Origin: Gordionus sp. m RMFG-2023
Lineage: Eukaryota; Nematomorpha; Gordioida; Chordodea; Parachordodidae
Reading direction: 5' to 3'
Assembly (NCBI RefSeq): GCF_954871325.1
Contig: NC_088779.1
Coordinates: forward strand, 28,630,869-28,694,868
DNA: 64,000 nucleotides
The notes beneath the pieces are model-generated. The model was not told where the DNA came from. It was given only the letters and a program-made list of their open reading frames with translations, and made no database searches. Below are positions 1-11,690 of this stretch, in pieces (the first letter of the stretch is position 1; each line of letters begins with the position of its first letter). A program made the translations under genes and the position numbers.

Positions 1-889
1 CTCGCTGGGTGTGCTCGTAGCTAAAAGGCACAGGATCCTTCTAGCTAATATTGAAAGTTTAGGAAGATCCAATGCTCTTATTTTCCAAAAATCTAACACA
101 CCCTTCATCTTTAAATTATAAGGGAATAACACTATTTTTCTAGAGTAGTTAAATAGTTATTTTGTTCCAGATTATTTTCATGAATAGATGAATGTTACGT
201 AATGAATAAGATAATCGAATTCTGAAGCAACTTCCGTCGTTTCACATTTGGTTATTTCGGCCGTGTAAGGCAACAGAGCGAAAATTGCACCGGAGAGATA
301 TTTTTTTCCTTTAAATATTCATTTATGTTATTAGATTGAAAATGAGGATCCAAAAGTACTCCTAACATAAGTAAAAATATAAAACAAAGATAAATAATAT
401 TTAAAAAAACTAATTTATGTATTGAAAAATAATACTCGAAGATCGGTTATTGGAAATCTATGATCAAATTTAGTAAACATATTTTGTTTAAGGGATGCTA
501 TGGGAGGATTATCCTTTCTTTTACGATTATATGATTTTTAATCTAAACTACGAAATAATAAGGATAAATTTATAGTAAATCCTTTTTGGGCGGATAAAAT
601 TCAACAGTTTTTTTGAAGATTTTAAGAAAATTTGAAAGTTCAAGCACCAAGTCCCAATCGGAGCGTAATAATTTGAGATCCGATTTCTCCAATATATTTA
701 ATAGAATATTTATAGGATTATTGTTATTGGCACTTACACTTTCCAGCATTATTAAAATATTATGCTAACTAGTAGGCACATTTAATTTTAAGATTTAATG
801 TTTTTTCTCTAATCATATTTTTGATTTACATTATGATCATCAAATCCGAAACGATCTTCATAAAAGGATCATTATCATCCAAATCTAAA
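1..889. other. AT-rich stretch, no gene seen
   Basis: Low-GC sequence with stops in all frames and no open frame of note. It has no clear repeat structure beyond short A and T runs. It leads into the inverted end of the gag-like fossil. Confidence 0.5.
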
Positions 890-1252
890 ATATCAGATTT
901 TCTTAAATTTATTGAAAATTCTACTACGCAATTATGGTTAGACCACCTCGTACAACCAGTCAGCCCGAGTTACCTATTATCCCGCACCAAGAGCTGACCC
1001 CGAACAACTCTTTGGAGGGACCCCCTAGCGATCCTATGCCATAGTTACGGCGGTGCAAGCCATATCGACACAGGCCGAACTGACTAGGGTGAGTAGAAAC
1101 AGGGAAAGACGAGACAGGTCTTCGTCTCCGCACACTTCTACACCAAGACGAATAGAATCGCGCGCACCCACTCCTCCGCCACCGACTCTAGTAGCCACTC
1201 TTGTCGTGCCGGCCGTCCCGCTCACGCCAGCTGAGAAACATGAGAAGCTCAG
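890..1252 (+). repeat. Plus-strand arm of the inverted duplicate of the gag-like fossil
   Basis: The sequence from about 890 mirrors the minus strand at 3289-3640. Both include the start region coding VRPPRTTSQPELPIIPHQ or VRLPRTTSQPELPIIPHQ and a few dozen bases upstream. The match ends near the encoded AEKHEKL. It could be an inverted end of a DIRS-like element or an inverted partial self-copy. Confidence 0.55.
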
Positions 1253-2435
1253 GAGGACATTAGAGGTATTGATTTTAGTTTGATCGGATAATGAAGAAAG
1301 TTCTTAGATACCTCGAAAAGTCACTGATGACACGCGTCGATCCATCCGATTTCGGGATAATGTAAAGAGGGGAACAGATTTGATTAGGCGCCGCGGATTC
1401 CTCTATAATATCTGCTGCGAGATGTTGTCGGATAATATCTCGATATTTGCTGTGGACCCTGACTGTACCCTGTGTCGAAAGAATGTGTTATTTTTATTGT
1501 TGATTTTTGTGTGGTCAGTCTAGGTTGAACTCTTGTTGCTACTTTTCTTGTAAAGGGTGACATTAGCGGACCGCTGGTTAAACGAGCGTTGCTGATGTTC
1601 AATATCAGGAGCGATTCGAGCTGATTGTCCGTGAAGATCCCCTAGTTCCAGGCCTGTCGATACCCGTAAGAATACCGCCTAAGTCCGGAGCAGCTGTGGA
1701 CCTTACTTGAGGCATAGCAGAATCATCTGAGAATATGGATTCCTCCAGTTCCGAAATGATGGACGCGCTCGAATTGTTGCTTCCCGAGCTGCTTGAAGGT
1801 AGGAATGCCGTAAGTGGACTGTGGGTCCACTATTCTGGAATTTCCGAGTCTTCGGATAAAAGGGACAGAGTGTCCGATTCATCGGCAGCGCTAGTGATCG
1901 GACGGTTGCGCGGGGGAGTTTGATTATTGTCTTCGGGTATTGAAACTACGCTGGTGCCCGTGTCCAAATCGTAATCATTGGGCGAGAACAGCTGATGCCT
2001 CAACTCTCTTAGAAATTTATTCACTTGCACTATCCATGGCGAGAGTTGAGCTGTTCGCCCCACTTGGGCCGGAAGTCCGTCGCCCATAACCTCCTTCGAA
2101 GGGGCTATGTTTGGATAAATAGAAGAGGTAGGAATATATAGAATATTTGAAGAAGAAGGGAGAGAATTAGTAGAAGAGACGGGAATAGCTGGTATGGGAC
2201 TATTTCCTTTTCTTGCCCCTGGAGGAGGCCGGTTCCTTCCTTTGTCCTTCTATAGGATCCCGATGTAGAGGGGCCAAGGGCCGTGAATCGCCGTATATCT
2301 TAATCTCTTCTCCTCCGAGGAACTTCTCCTGATATGACGCATCGTTGTTTATAGCGGTTTGCCAATTCCAATGTATGGCTAATGCTAGAACTCGGATCCT
2401 TTTGGTCATTTCTTCCATAAGCCTAAGATCCGTGG

Positions 2436-3165
2436 CATAGGCGTAGCCAGGATTTTCATAAGGGGGGGGGAATTAAAAAATTACTGGGGGCTTCGCTCCC
2501 AGACCCCCTTTTGGGCGGGCCTTCGGCCCGCTTTTCCCCGGCCTTCGGCCGGGTTACTTTAGTTTATATATGGTCATAAAATATTTTTACAAATTTTAAT
2601 AAAAAAAATAAGCCTGGAACAAATATGAAATATATTTTTATTAGTTTATATAAAATATATTCCACTGTTTGTATTGTGCTTTAATTTTTTTTATTTAATT
2701 TATGATTTAATTTTATCAATAGTTTTATAATTATATTTTACTTTTACTAAGATAAATAAATTAAAATACTCACTTTATAAAAAAATATATTTGGTATATT
2801 ATATTATTTAGTAATTTTATGGATCTATTATTAATAATTATAATACATTTCACTTCTGTCTTAAGACTTATCTTTGGCTTATATTCATTTTATTAAAAAA
2901 TATTTTTGGTTCATTTTATATATTTATAAATTTATTTTCCCAAAAATCTATGAATTATGATGAATAGTTTTATAAAAAAATATCAACTTTTACATTCTTT
3001 CTTTTAAATTATTATTTAAGATATATGCATACATATTTGAGGGTCAGGGAGTGGGGGGAGGACTAAGGGGGATATTTTTTATTAGTTAAAAATGATATTT
3101 ACAAAAAGTGATAAATTTCTGAAGGGGGGGAATTTCCCCTTGCCCCCCCCCTGGCTTCGCCTATG
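2436..3165. mobile_element. 730-bp hAT-type non-autonomous element with 8-bp TSD
   Basis: The element starts CATAGGCGTAGCCAGG and ends with the inverse CCTGGCTTCGCCTATG. It is flanked on both sides by the identical 8-bp duplication ATCCGTGG (2428-2435 and 3166-3173). Next to each terminus sits a run of G (left) or C (right). Near the left end a GC-rich motif with GGGCGGGCC and CGGCCTTCGGCCGGG repeats forms hairpins, and the core is AT-rich with no open frame. An 8-bp duplication and short inverted termini are the signature of the hAT superfamily. It lies inside the gag-like fossil, so it is younger than it. Confidence 0.85.
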
Positions 3166-3640
3166 ATCCGTGGTGACATCAATTATTTCCAGCACATTGG
3201 CGATGTGCTTTATCTCGTGTCTATAGCGGACACTGGCTTTGCACTTAGGCTCGAGGAGGTCGTGATGTAATCCCGCCCATACTTTACTGAGTTTCCCATG
3301 TTTCTCAGCCGGCACGACGAAAATGGCTACTAGAGTCGGTGGCGGTGGCGGGGGTGCGCGCGATTCTCTTCGTCTTGGTGTCGAAATGTGGGGAAACGGA
3401 GACTTGTCTCGTCTTTCCCTGTTTCTACTTTCCCTAGTCAGTTAGGCCATCTGTGTCGATATGGCTTGCATCGCCGTAACTATGGCAGCAATCGTAGGGT
3501 CGCTAGGGGGTCCCTCCAAAGAGTATTTCGGGGTCAGCTCTTGGTGCGGGATAATAGGCAACTCGGGCTGACTGGTTGTACGAGGTAGTCTAACCATAAT
3601 TGCGCAAATTTTCAATATACAAAAATTTAAGAAAAACATT

Positions 3641-4309
3641 GATCTTTGAGAAGCTGCATCAGCCGATAGAACAAAATTCTTGATAGATAAAATAATACTC
3701 AAAAAGATTAGTAATTGGGCAGGCTTACTATAGCTTATTACTCCAAATATAGCATGTTTCGAAAAGAATTGTTATGGTCTAATTGCACAATATATATTTA
3801 ATACTGTTTTCCAACGAAATAAAATTAAAAGTGAATGCAACTCCAATATGACTGGTCTTTGATTTTTCTATCAGTTACCTAATCTAATTATGAATTAATA
3901 ATAATATTCTTATTTTTTTTGTTTTTTTTCACTATACATAAATAAATTGTTTGCGCCATTTTATTCACCTATAAGTTCAAATTTCCTGATTTTATGAAAT
4001 TTTTAAATCATAAAATCTCAAGTCAAAAAAATTCTTCATCGCTCATTAAATCATAACTCACGACTACAAGCGTTACATATCTGCTCTTAGCGTCATCTGT
4101 AATCACGTACCGTCTCTCAGCCGAGTTTTCCCTTAGTATTGGCCCCTTGTTAGCAGAAGTCTAGAATACCCCTTGTTAACAGAAGTCCAGAATATATGAG
4201 ACGATTACTTTTTTCCCAAAACCTATTACATTTCTAGTGTAAGACCGGGATACTTCAACGTCGCATACCGAAAATTGCGCTTTCATGACAACGCTCTCAT
4301 AGTTTTTTA
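3641..4309. other. AT-rich stretch, no gene seen
   Basis: No open frame or repeat that I recognise. The part around 4090-4290 is less AT-rich and may already belong to the long terminal repeat of the following gypsy fossil. Confidence 0.4.
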
Positions 4310-6360
4310 CCATGGGATTGGTTAAGAGTTATGAAACCATAACCTCTTTGATAAAATATGTTTATTTAATACATAGTATGTTTATTTATTTAACAACAAC
4401 AAAAAGGGAATATATCACAAAGTTACTTTTTACTGTTCTGCGGATTTATGCGACATACATAATTATTTTTTATGTGATAAATAAAACGTTAAATTATATT
4501 TGGGCAATTATATATTATTATTCGCTTACTGTTATTTATCATCATTCTTGCGTGAAGTAAATATAACGCTCTACAAATAAAATTTCTTAACAATGGATGC
4601 ATCGAATAATACAGCAAAACATCAATATTCGGAATTATTCGATTTACATATCCATCACATATTTCCTGGAGGCCAAGACGACTTCTCCCACATATATGAC
4701 CGAATTTGTCAGATTGAATTTTCCTTAATTTAGTAGCGATGACAGAGCATACATAAGTAAATTCAAAGTTTCATCGATACAAGCAAGATTTTCATCGAGG
4801 AAAAGGCCGCTTTGTTTCTTCGAAGTTTATTTGACAACAAATTTAACAACATTGGAGCAATTTGTACGGAGGCAGATCTTCCGGACCCAATCGCTTTACT
4901 TGGAAAATTCTAGTTAACATCCTGCGAAGACCGAGAATGCCAAACTCTCCGTATTTTATGCTGCCACCTAAGGCAAGAAGGACACATTCACGGCATGGGT
5001 TACATGCTTAGCTAGACTTAAGAAAGAATGCAAATTTGGCGGCATTCAACGCATCATCGAGAAGGTCAGAGTGGCTACCATTTCCAAAGAGATCAGAAGA
5101 GCAGTTTGGAGCTTATGTCCATAGAAGATATGAGGAAGATATCAGGGAGTCAAATTTGAAAGTAGAAGCCATACATTTTAATGAACACCTGAAATACAAG
5201 AGGTTAATATTATGGGCAAAACAGCCACGAGACCGTAAAACCTATTCAGGATTATAATATGCTGGTAAATCTCTTATGAAATATGATGCTTTCACCAAAC
5301 AACCTCAGCTCCCATACGACAACTGCCGTCACAAACATTTTGATGAAGTTACGATACACGCTACGACTACTGCCGCGACAAACATTTTAATGTAAGCTAT
5401 GATATGCACAACGGCAACTATTTTGATCAACGCTACAATAATCGTCATTACAACCGCAACCGTTTTGACAATTATAACGACGATAGATACGACAATCGCG
5501 GGTGCAAATATTATGAAAACCACCATGACTGTCGTTGTGACCATTGTCAAAGCTATGGTGAACGCGATGACTACTTTAGAAATATAATCGAAACAACTAT
5601 TCAAGTCATTTTAGACATAACCCTCAAAACAGCAATAATTTTTCAAAATATTTGCATAGGATTAACCATTACAACAATGACAACTATACCAGTAACAGAT
5701 CTCGTGATTATAAAAATCGTTCTTTACAATCGAACATCAACAGTAGTATGAACATCGAAGAAATCGATGAAGATGTCACAAACACCGACGTTGAAGAGTA
5801 CAGTCATCAGAATCTGGAGGTGAACAATCTGGGGGTCAATGACACCATATATGATGCATACAACATCACGTTGAACATTAACGGTATACTTAAGTTGATG
5901 CAAGTAGACATTGGCACCAGGTACACGATATTACCGCTAAGGCTATAGGGATGGCCACTACACGCAAGAACGATATGAGGCTGACAGGATATGACGGCAG
6001 CGCTATCTAACGTGACGTTTGAAGGAAACACACAAACGCTTGAAGCCATAGTGGTGGAGAGTGATAAGTGCCCCCTGTTAGGACGTGTATGGCTCCACGC
6101 CTTCGATAATATATTAAGAACATTCATTATAGGTAACGTAGACGATGATCCCGAGAAGGTGATTTTGACAATGAAAAAAGGCCTTCAGTCAACACGTTCC
6201 AACAAACCCAAAGGATCAGGCAAGTGAAGATTCACTTGAAGCATGACGCTGTACCTAGACATACTCCCTAGGAGAGTGCCATATGCCAGGATTGACTCAA
6301 TAACTCGTGAGTTGGACCTCTGGCCAAAGAAAACATCATAGAACCTGTAACTCAAGTAGG
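4310..6360 (+). mobile_element. Gypsy/Ty3-type retrotransposon fossil, gag to protease
   Basis: Fossil A. A gag-like stretch begins near 4592. A protease-like segment lies near 5870-6180, with an active-site-like QVDIGTRYTIL followed by CPLLGRVWLHAF, the layout of gypsy proteases. The first residues of a polymerase domain (AVPYA/VPYARIDSITRELD-like) follow near 6270-6350. The sequence at 4348-4530 recurs at 11508-11690 and may be long terminal repeat material. The polymerase and integrase parts are missing here. It is broken in many places and clearly old. Confidence 0.6.
4348..4530 (+). repeat. Direct repeat shared with 11508-11690, possible LTR remnant
   Basis: About 180 bases, including TATGTTTATTTAATA, TATTTATTTAACAACA, GACATACATAATTATTTTT and TTAAATTATATTTGG, recur in the same orientation at 11508-11690 with moderate divergence. 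The placement just before one gag-like start and after the second integrase remnant fits LTRs of related gypsy elements. Ends are not defined. The open frame of 82 codons here has no recognisable protein and I do not treat it as a gene. Confidence 0.5.
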
Positions 6361-6520
6361 CCTAAAATATTTGTTATTTGATATTCGATTCGATTCGTAT
6401 TTTACGAATACGAATAACACAATTATTCGATTTGAAATTTCGAATCGAATATGAATAATGAGGAAAATTATTCGTATATTCCGTAATTATTCGCAAATAT
6501 TTTATTGCAAGTAAAATAAA
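6361..6520. repeat. TATTCG-motif repeat element
   Basis: A stretch dense in TATTCG and its inverse CGAATA, for example GATATTCGATTCGATTCG and TTACGAATACGAATAA. The same motif type recurs at about 20930-21065 and 57040-57385. It looks like one end of a MITE family with a short repeated palindromic motif. Ends and target-site duplication were not resolved. Confidence 0.45.
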
Positions 6521-7796
6521 AAGAAGTAATTAAATTTTCCTAGTGGATATCATTTCTTTTAATTTTCCAAATCAAATTATCATTTAAAAATATTAAATAA
6601 TAGTTTTTTGACTTTTTTATTTTATTTCCTATTATCAAATATCAAATCATAACAAGTTATATTTGCTGAAAAAGTTTAATGGAAGAAAAGGAAAAGCTTG
6701 ATTATTTCTCTTTAATCATTTTTGATGTTATGAACAAGTCAAAACATAGAGGGTGCCTCTTTCTCATATTCTCGAGCTCCTGGCAGATAAATAACTAAAT
6801 TTTTGACTAGTTCTTATTATTTGATTAGGAAAATCCTTTTTCCATTGAGTAAATTTATTTTTGGCAAATTTTAAAGACATCCAATACAGATATTGCATTA
6901 TAACATCTTCATCCTCTATTACATTGTCATAATCACCTCTAAAAATTATATTAATAATTAAATAAAGGAAATTTATGCTACTAAAGTATTTTTATATATT
7001 AAATAAAATCTATAATGAAATACTTTCTAATTATTTGTTATATTTTATATTATGCAAATATTTAAAATAAATTTTAAAATGTAGATATTTTATATAGATT
7101 ATTTTAAAATTTTTATTATATAAAAACTATTTAAAAAAATGTAATTTAACAATTACATAAAATATAAATTTAAAAAAATATATAAATAATACACTGTACT
7201 TTGATTAAAATAGTATTTCCATAAATTTTAAGAATTAATACAAAAATTATATAAATGTTATAACTAAGAATTTATTTTACAAAAATAAATTTTATTTATA
7301 ACTAATATTATCATATTGCTATTTTTGATTTGAATTTATAAAGAAAGGTCTAATTTTCTCTAAGGTTTTGCTAATTCATAATAGGAATAAAAATAGTAAA
7401 TTAAAATAATTTTATTTTTTTAAAAAAGACCCCCCCCCCCATGCCTATGCCACTATTTAATTAATTTACTGTTTTTTTCTTTCTCTAAACTATAAATGAT
7501 AATAATATTAAAAAAATAATAACATAAAAAAATTAAGAAATTTTAATATAACCGTTGACTGATTTAATTTCTTTTGTCAAATTATATTCATTAACTTATT
7601 TGTTTGCTATATAATATTATTAACGCTGCGAGCGGCTGCTAAGATGATTAACATAGTAAAATGATTATTCTTTTATTTCATATTAGATGATTATCTCATA
7701 TAAAAGACGATGAATTGTTGATATAAAAAGGAAGAATTAATTCTTAATAAAACTGTCGCTGAATATTTGATATTTAAAATTAAAATAAATTGATTA
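6521..7796. other. Very AT-rich filler between two gypsy fossils
   Basis: No coding potential seen. At 7430-7452 a run of 11 C is followed by ATGCCTATGCCAC. Inverted, this resembles the CATAGGCG terminus of the 730-bp element at 2436-3165, so one end of a related element probably sits here. Confidence 0.4.
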
Positions 7797-10700
7797 AAGC
7801 AAAACATGATAATTCGGAATTATTCGATTTACATATCCATTACATATTTCATCCTACATGGTGGAAGATAGAAATTACATCAAAATCAAAGTGCTCTTAA
7901 AGTCTATGGACCTTAAGTTCTTAGGTAAAAATATTGTGCATGAGGCCACCATAAAATATAAACTTTACAAGATAATTGATAAAAAGATACGGCGGTAGGT
8001 ATTTTGTCAATTTTGAATAATTTATCCTATTAGCAAATGAAAGACTTCATTCAAATAAAAGTTGAAAAGAATATGATTACTAAAATATTTGAACTTTTTA
8101 ATCTCAAACCAAATAGAATGGGGTCTTCCAGAATATTTTGATAGACTTAAAGGCTGTGGCTCTGGGCTGCGTAATGAAATTTGAAGTAATACTTATATAG
8201 GAAAATACGACGAATTTTCACATTATTGATGATATAATGGTTAAATGTCAATCTATGGAAGTTGCAGATAAAAAAAATCTGTGCAGAGAAGGATTGAAGA
8301 GACAATGGAGCGAAATTGCAAGGAAATATGGAATGGAGACAACAAACATATATAAATGGGTTGACAAAAGGCAGCAACAACAGTAAGAAACAATAAATTT
8401 ATACAGACTCCTTATTATTTAAGGCCACGAACTGAGATTCAATTATATTAATGATTTTCATTGATATTCAATTAAATAATCTCAACTTTTTGTCTATGAT
8501 AGGTATTCTCTTATGAAGGCTCACCCATCACAATCGTTGGGAAATTTATCAATTGTTATGTATTGGATGGGGATGAATCATCCTTATATGACCAGGATTG
8601 GAATAGGAAGTTAATCAAATGTTATTTTGATATAAACATACCAAAAATTGTGGATAAAGTAAATTTATTAACTTTTAACAATCCTTCTACATATAAAGAT
8701 AATAAATATGCTAATTTTTTTTAAGCCACAGTAAAGGGAATATTTTAATTCTTCCAATTTGTAGTAAAGAGAATCTAGAAACTAAAATAAAATTAATAAT
8801 TTAATTAAAGAATTCGGTAGTGTTTTCGATGATGAAATAGGAAGAGTTAAATTTTTTTATAATAAACATTCTATTAAAGGGTAATTATAAGACCTAATAT
8901 TTTTAAGGCGAGTGTCATTTGAATTGGAAAAATAATTAGACTTGTGTCAGATTTTTGCAATGGGCTAGACCGTTGGTTTTGGTTTAAAAAAAAGATATGA
9001 TTTTAGAATTACAGTAAATTTAATAGAAAGGTATGAATAAGCCAAGGATAAGTGACATTCATCAGCTTCTTTGCAAATACCGGCTTCTAAAGAAACATCA
9101 AAATTTCTTACGATATCTACTAACAAAGGTCTGTTTCAATTTAATAGGTTACCTGTTGGACTGAAAGTTTCAATTGTGTAATTCCAAAAAAAACTATGGA
9201 TGAAGCATTTTCCGAGATAATTGGATTCATATATTATTTAGATGATTTATTAATTTTTAGTAAGGATGCTAAGGATTACTTCAACAAATTGAAAAAGGTT
9301 TTTAAAAGAATGGTAGAATTTGGCTTAATAGGAAATATTAAAAAAAGTAATTAGATAAAGATAACATTAAATATTTGGGTTACTTAATAAGCAGCAGAGT
9401 TGTTAAAGGATCTAGATACAAGTATCTAGATATAAAAATGTGGTATCTGTATCTGATTCTAGATAGATTTTTGATTAAGATATCGGTATATAGATATTAT
9501 TTTAGAAGATGTATCTATATCTAGATCCATTTAAAAAGTATCTTTTAACAACTCTGATAAGCAGTAAAGGGATACAGCCAATTAAATTAAAAAATGAACC
9601 GATTAGTGATGACTAAACCTAAAGACAAGGATGAGTTACAATCCTGTTTGGGACTGGTGAATTATTATTCCAGGTTTATCATAGATTTTTCGAAATTGGC
9701 ATATAATTTATATGATATGCTTAAGAATGGAAAAGAATTTATTGGAGGATTAATGAAAGAGATTTTGTGAGATTAGAAGAAGATTGTGTAATGCGCCTAT
9801 TTTAGCACATTATGAAAGAGGTAGGACGTTGTACATTTCTGATGCTTCTAATAGGAATGGGATCAGATGTTCTATGTTGAAGAATGAATTTATGTCCAAA
9901 GTATGGAAGTGCTGTAAATAAAAATATACGATTGTTGTGAAAGAAAGAGCTATAGTTTTAGCAGTTAAGAAAATGGAGAGAATATTTAGTTGGTAGGATG
10001 TTTGAGATTTATACAGTTCATAAACCACTTGTCAATTTATTTGGGGCACATCCGGTGAACCTATATGATATGTCACCAAGGTCACAAAAATGGGCTTAGT
10101 CGGATATGATCTTAATATAAATTATAGAATGGGAAAAGATCAAATAATTCCTGATGGTTTATCTAGATTAATTAATAATTCATTTGCTTTTTTTTAATGT
10201 GGATAATATAATGATCAAATAATCATTAGTGAATTGGATATAATTTTAAAAAAAGCATTGGTAGACACACATTAAAGTTAAAGAATATTATTGTAAAAAT
10301 ATGGTAATTATTCATAAGTTAAGGAGTATATACGTAAAAATGTTTTAGGAAGTAAAATTATTATTACGCAAGAACTAAGAAAATATTTGCTTAATGAGTT
10401 ACATGAAGGGTACTTTGGGGTATTAAGGCTGTAAGATATGATGAATAGATATTTTTTGACCGCCAGGAGTTATTAAAGGCATTAAAGAAATTGTGTTTAG
10501 GTGTATACTTGTATGGTTAATGCATCTATATTACCAAGAGTTGGGCAAAGTCGTTGAGTGCAGCCATACTCTAGCGAACTTTCATTGATTTCTTTGGACC
10601 TATTAAAATCCTTTAAGGGTGATTATTGAAGAATAATCTCGGAGGCTGGAGATTCACGGTTAAAACGTTAATACCGTTACTATTATAATATTAAATAAAG

Positions 10701-11690
10701 TGTTTTTCTAGAATCGGTTATCCAGTAGAATTGGTATCAGATAATGGACCAGCTTTTAGGCCTTATAAATTTAAAAATTTTTTTGCAAGGTAAGGGTATT
10801 ATTTATATTTTTACTGCGCTTCACTCGCCTCCTATTGAAAGGCGGAAAGGACTCTACGCACAGCAAAACATGTGATTTATAGATTAAGGGGGGTTGGGAT
10901 GAGCTAATGTTAACAGATATTTTGTTAAATTTTCGCAATTCTGAGCATTCGGTAGCAAGATGGGGAATTGCATTGGAAATGGAGTTTGTTAGAGAGTAAT
11001 GATTGTCATGTGGAGTCTGATTTAAAAGAAAAGGTAACTATGTTTTTGTGAAAGTGGGCACAAATCAAGATTGGCATGAGTGAACTGTCATTCGGAGGAT
11101 CAGTAATGTCATGTGGGAAATCAAATTAGAGATCGTTGATATTTATATAATTTCCAATTACTATAGCATAGAAATCATAAGATATTATTGAGTATTAACC
11201 GATATTTTGTAATATAAGTATACCTTTTATAACTTACGATTATAAATACGATAATCTATTTCCTTTCCCATTATAATGCATTAATTGATTGAATTCCATT
11301 TATAAGGAAACAACATTATTACAATAATTCCATCCCTTTCCCCAAAAAGATGCTATAATTTATTTTAAGGAAACAACATTATTGCAACTAACATATCAAT
11401 CTCCTTACCCAATATAATGTAATTAATCATTAGAATTATCTTACCCCTTTTGCGCGTAATGTAAATTTTTTGTGGTCATTTTTTTTAACCGATGCATGTA
11501 TATATTTGATATAATATGTTTATTTAATAGTTAGTATGCTTATTTATTTAACAACAGAAAAAGAGATATCATTAAAAAGATATATATTAATTCTGCGGAC
11601 ATATACGACATACATAATTATTTTTCTTATGATAAAAAAAAACGCTAAATTATATTTGGACAATTATATATTATTATTTACCCGTTTTAC
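7797..11690 (+). mobile_element. Gypsy/Ty3-type retrotransposon fossil with pol remnants
   Basis: Fossil B. The opening (7797-7847) matches the gag-like start of fossil A at 4611-4660. Reverse transcriptase remains are seen near 9100-9330 (FNRLPVGLK, then YYLDDLLIFS with the catalytic DD). Connection and RNase H-like remains follow near 9640-10190 (LGLVNYYSRFI, YRMGKDQIIPDGLSRL), and integrase-like remains (ELVSDNGPAFRP) near 10730-10880. The order is that of Ty3/gypsy elements. It carries many lesions and one MITE insertion (9395-9556), and is old. Sequence at 11508-11690 may be LTR. Confidence 0.75.
9395..9556 (+). mobile_element. TATCTAGATA-family hAT-type MITE, copy 1
   Basis: The element begins CAGAGTTGTTAAAGGATC and ends TCTTTTAACAACTCTG. 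It is flanked by the perfect 8-bp duplication ATAAGCAG (9387-9394, 9557-9564). The interior is made of repeated TATCTAGATA/ATCTAGATAC motifs and has no open frame. It interrupts the gypsy polymerase remnant, so it inserted after that element. Confidence 0.9.

Larger units (their letters stand above)
890..3640 (-). mobile_element. Broken gag-like retroelement fossil with inverted duplicated ends
   Basis: This GC-richer block has protein-like frames running leftwards on the minus strand. They include a Pro/Ser-rich N-terminal part (VRLPRTTSQPELPIIPHQ), a segment with RIRVLALAIHWNWQ and a basic tail with SSRGKKRK, then an acidic Ser-rich segment. A second copy of the first part lies on the plus strand at about 890-1252, mirroring about 3289-3640. 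The pair is therefore an inverted repeat of roughly 350 bases that also covers sequence upstream of the ATG. Inverted ends and a basic gag-like protein suggest a DIRS-like retroelement, but no polymerase or recombinase part is present, so the family is a guess. The element is broken by several lesions and is interrupted by a hAT-type insertion at 2436-3165. It is probably old. Confidence 0.45.

Noticed and set aside
1034-1283. Overlapping 63- and 76-codon frames near the left end
   Set aside because: Both are parts or shadows of the inverted arm of the gag-like fossil.
4312-4560. 82-codon frame, membrane-protein-like
   Set aside because: Ile/Tyr-rich translation of AT-rich DNA; the same DNA recurs at 11508-11690 as probable LTR material without keeping the frame.
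5329-5604. 91-codon minus-strand frame rich in Val and Ile
   Set aside because: Shadow of repetitive Asn/Tyr/Arg-rich gag-like sequence on the plus strand.
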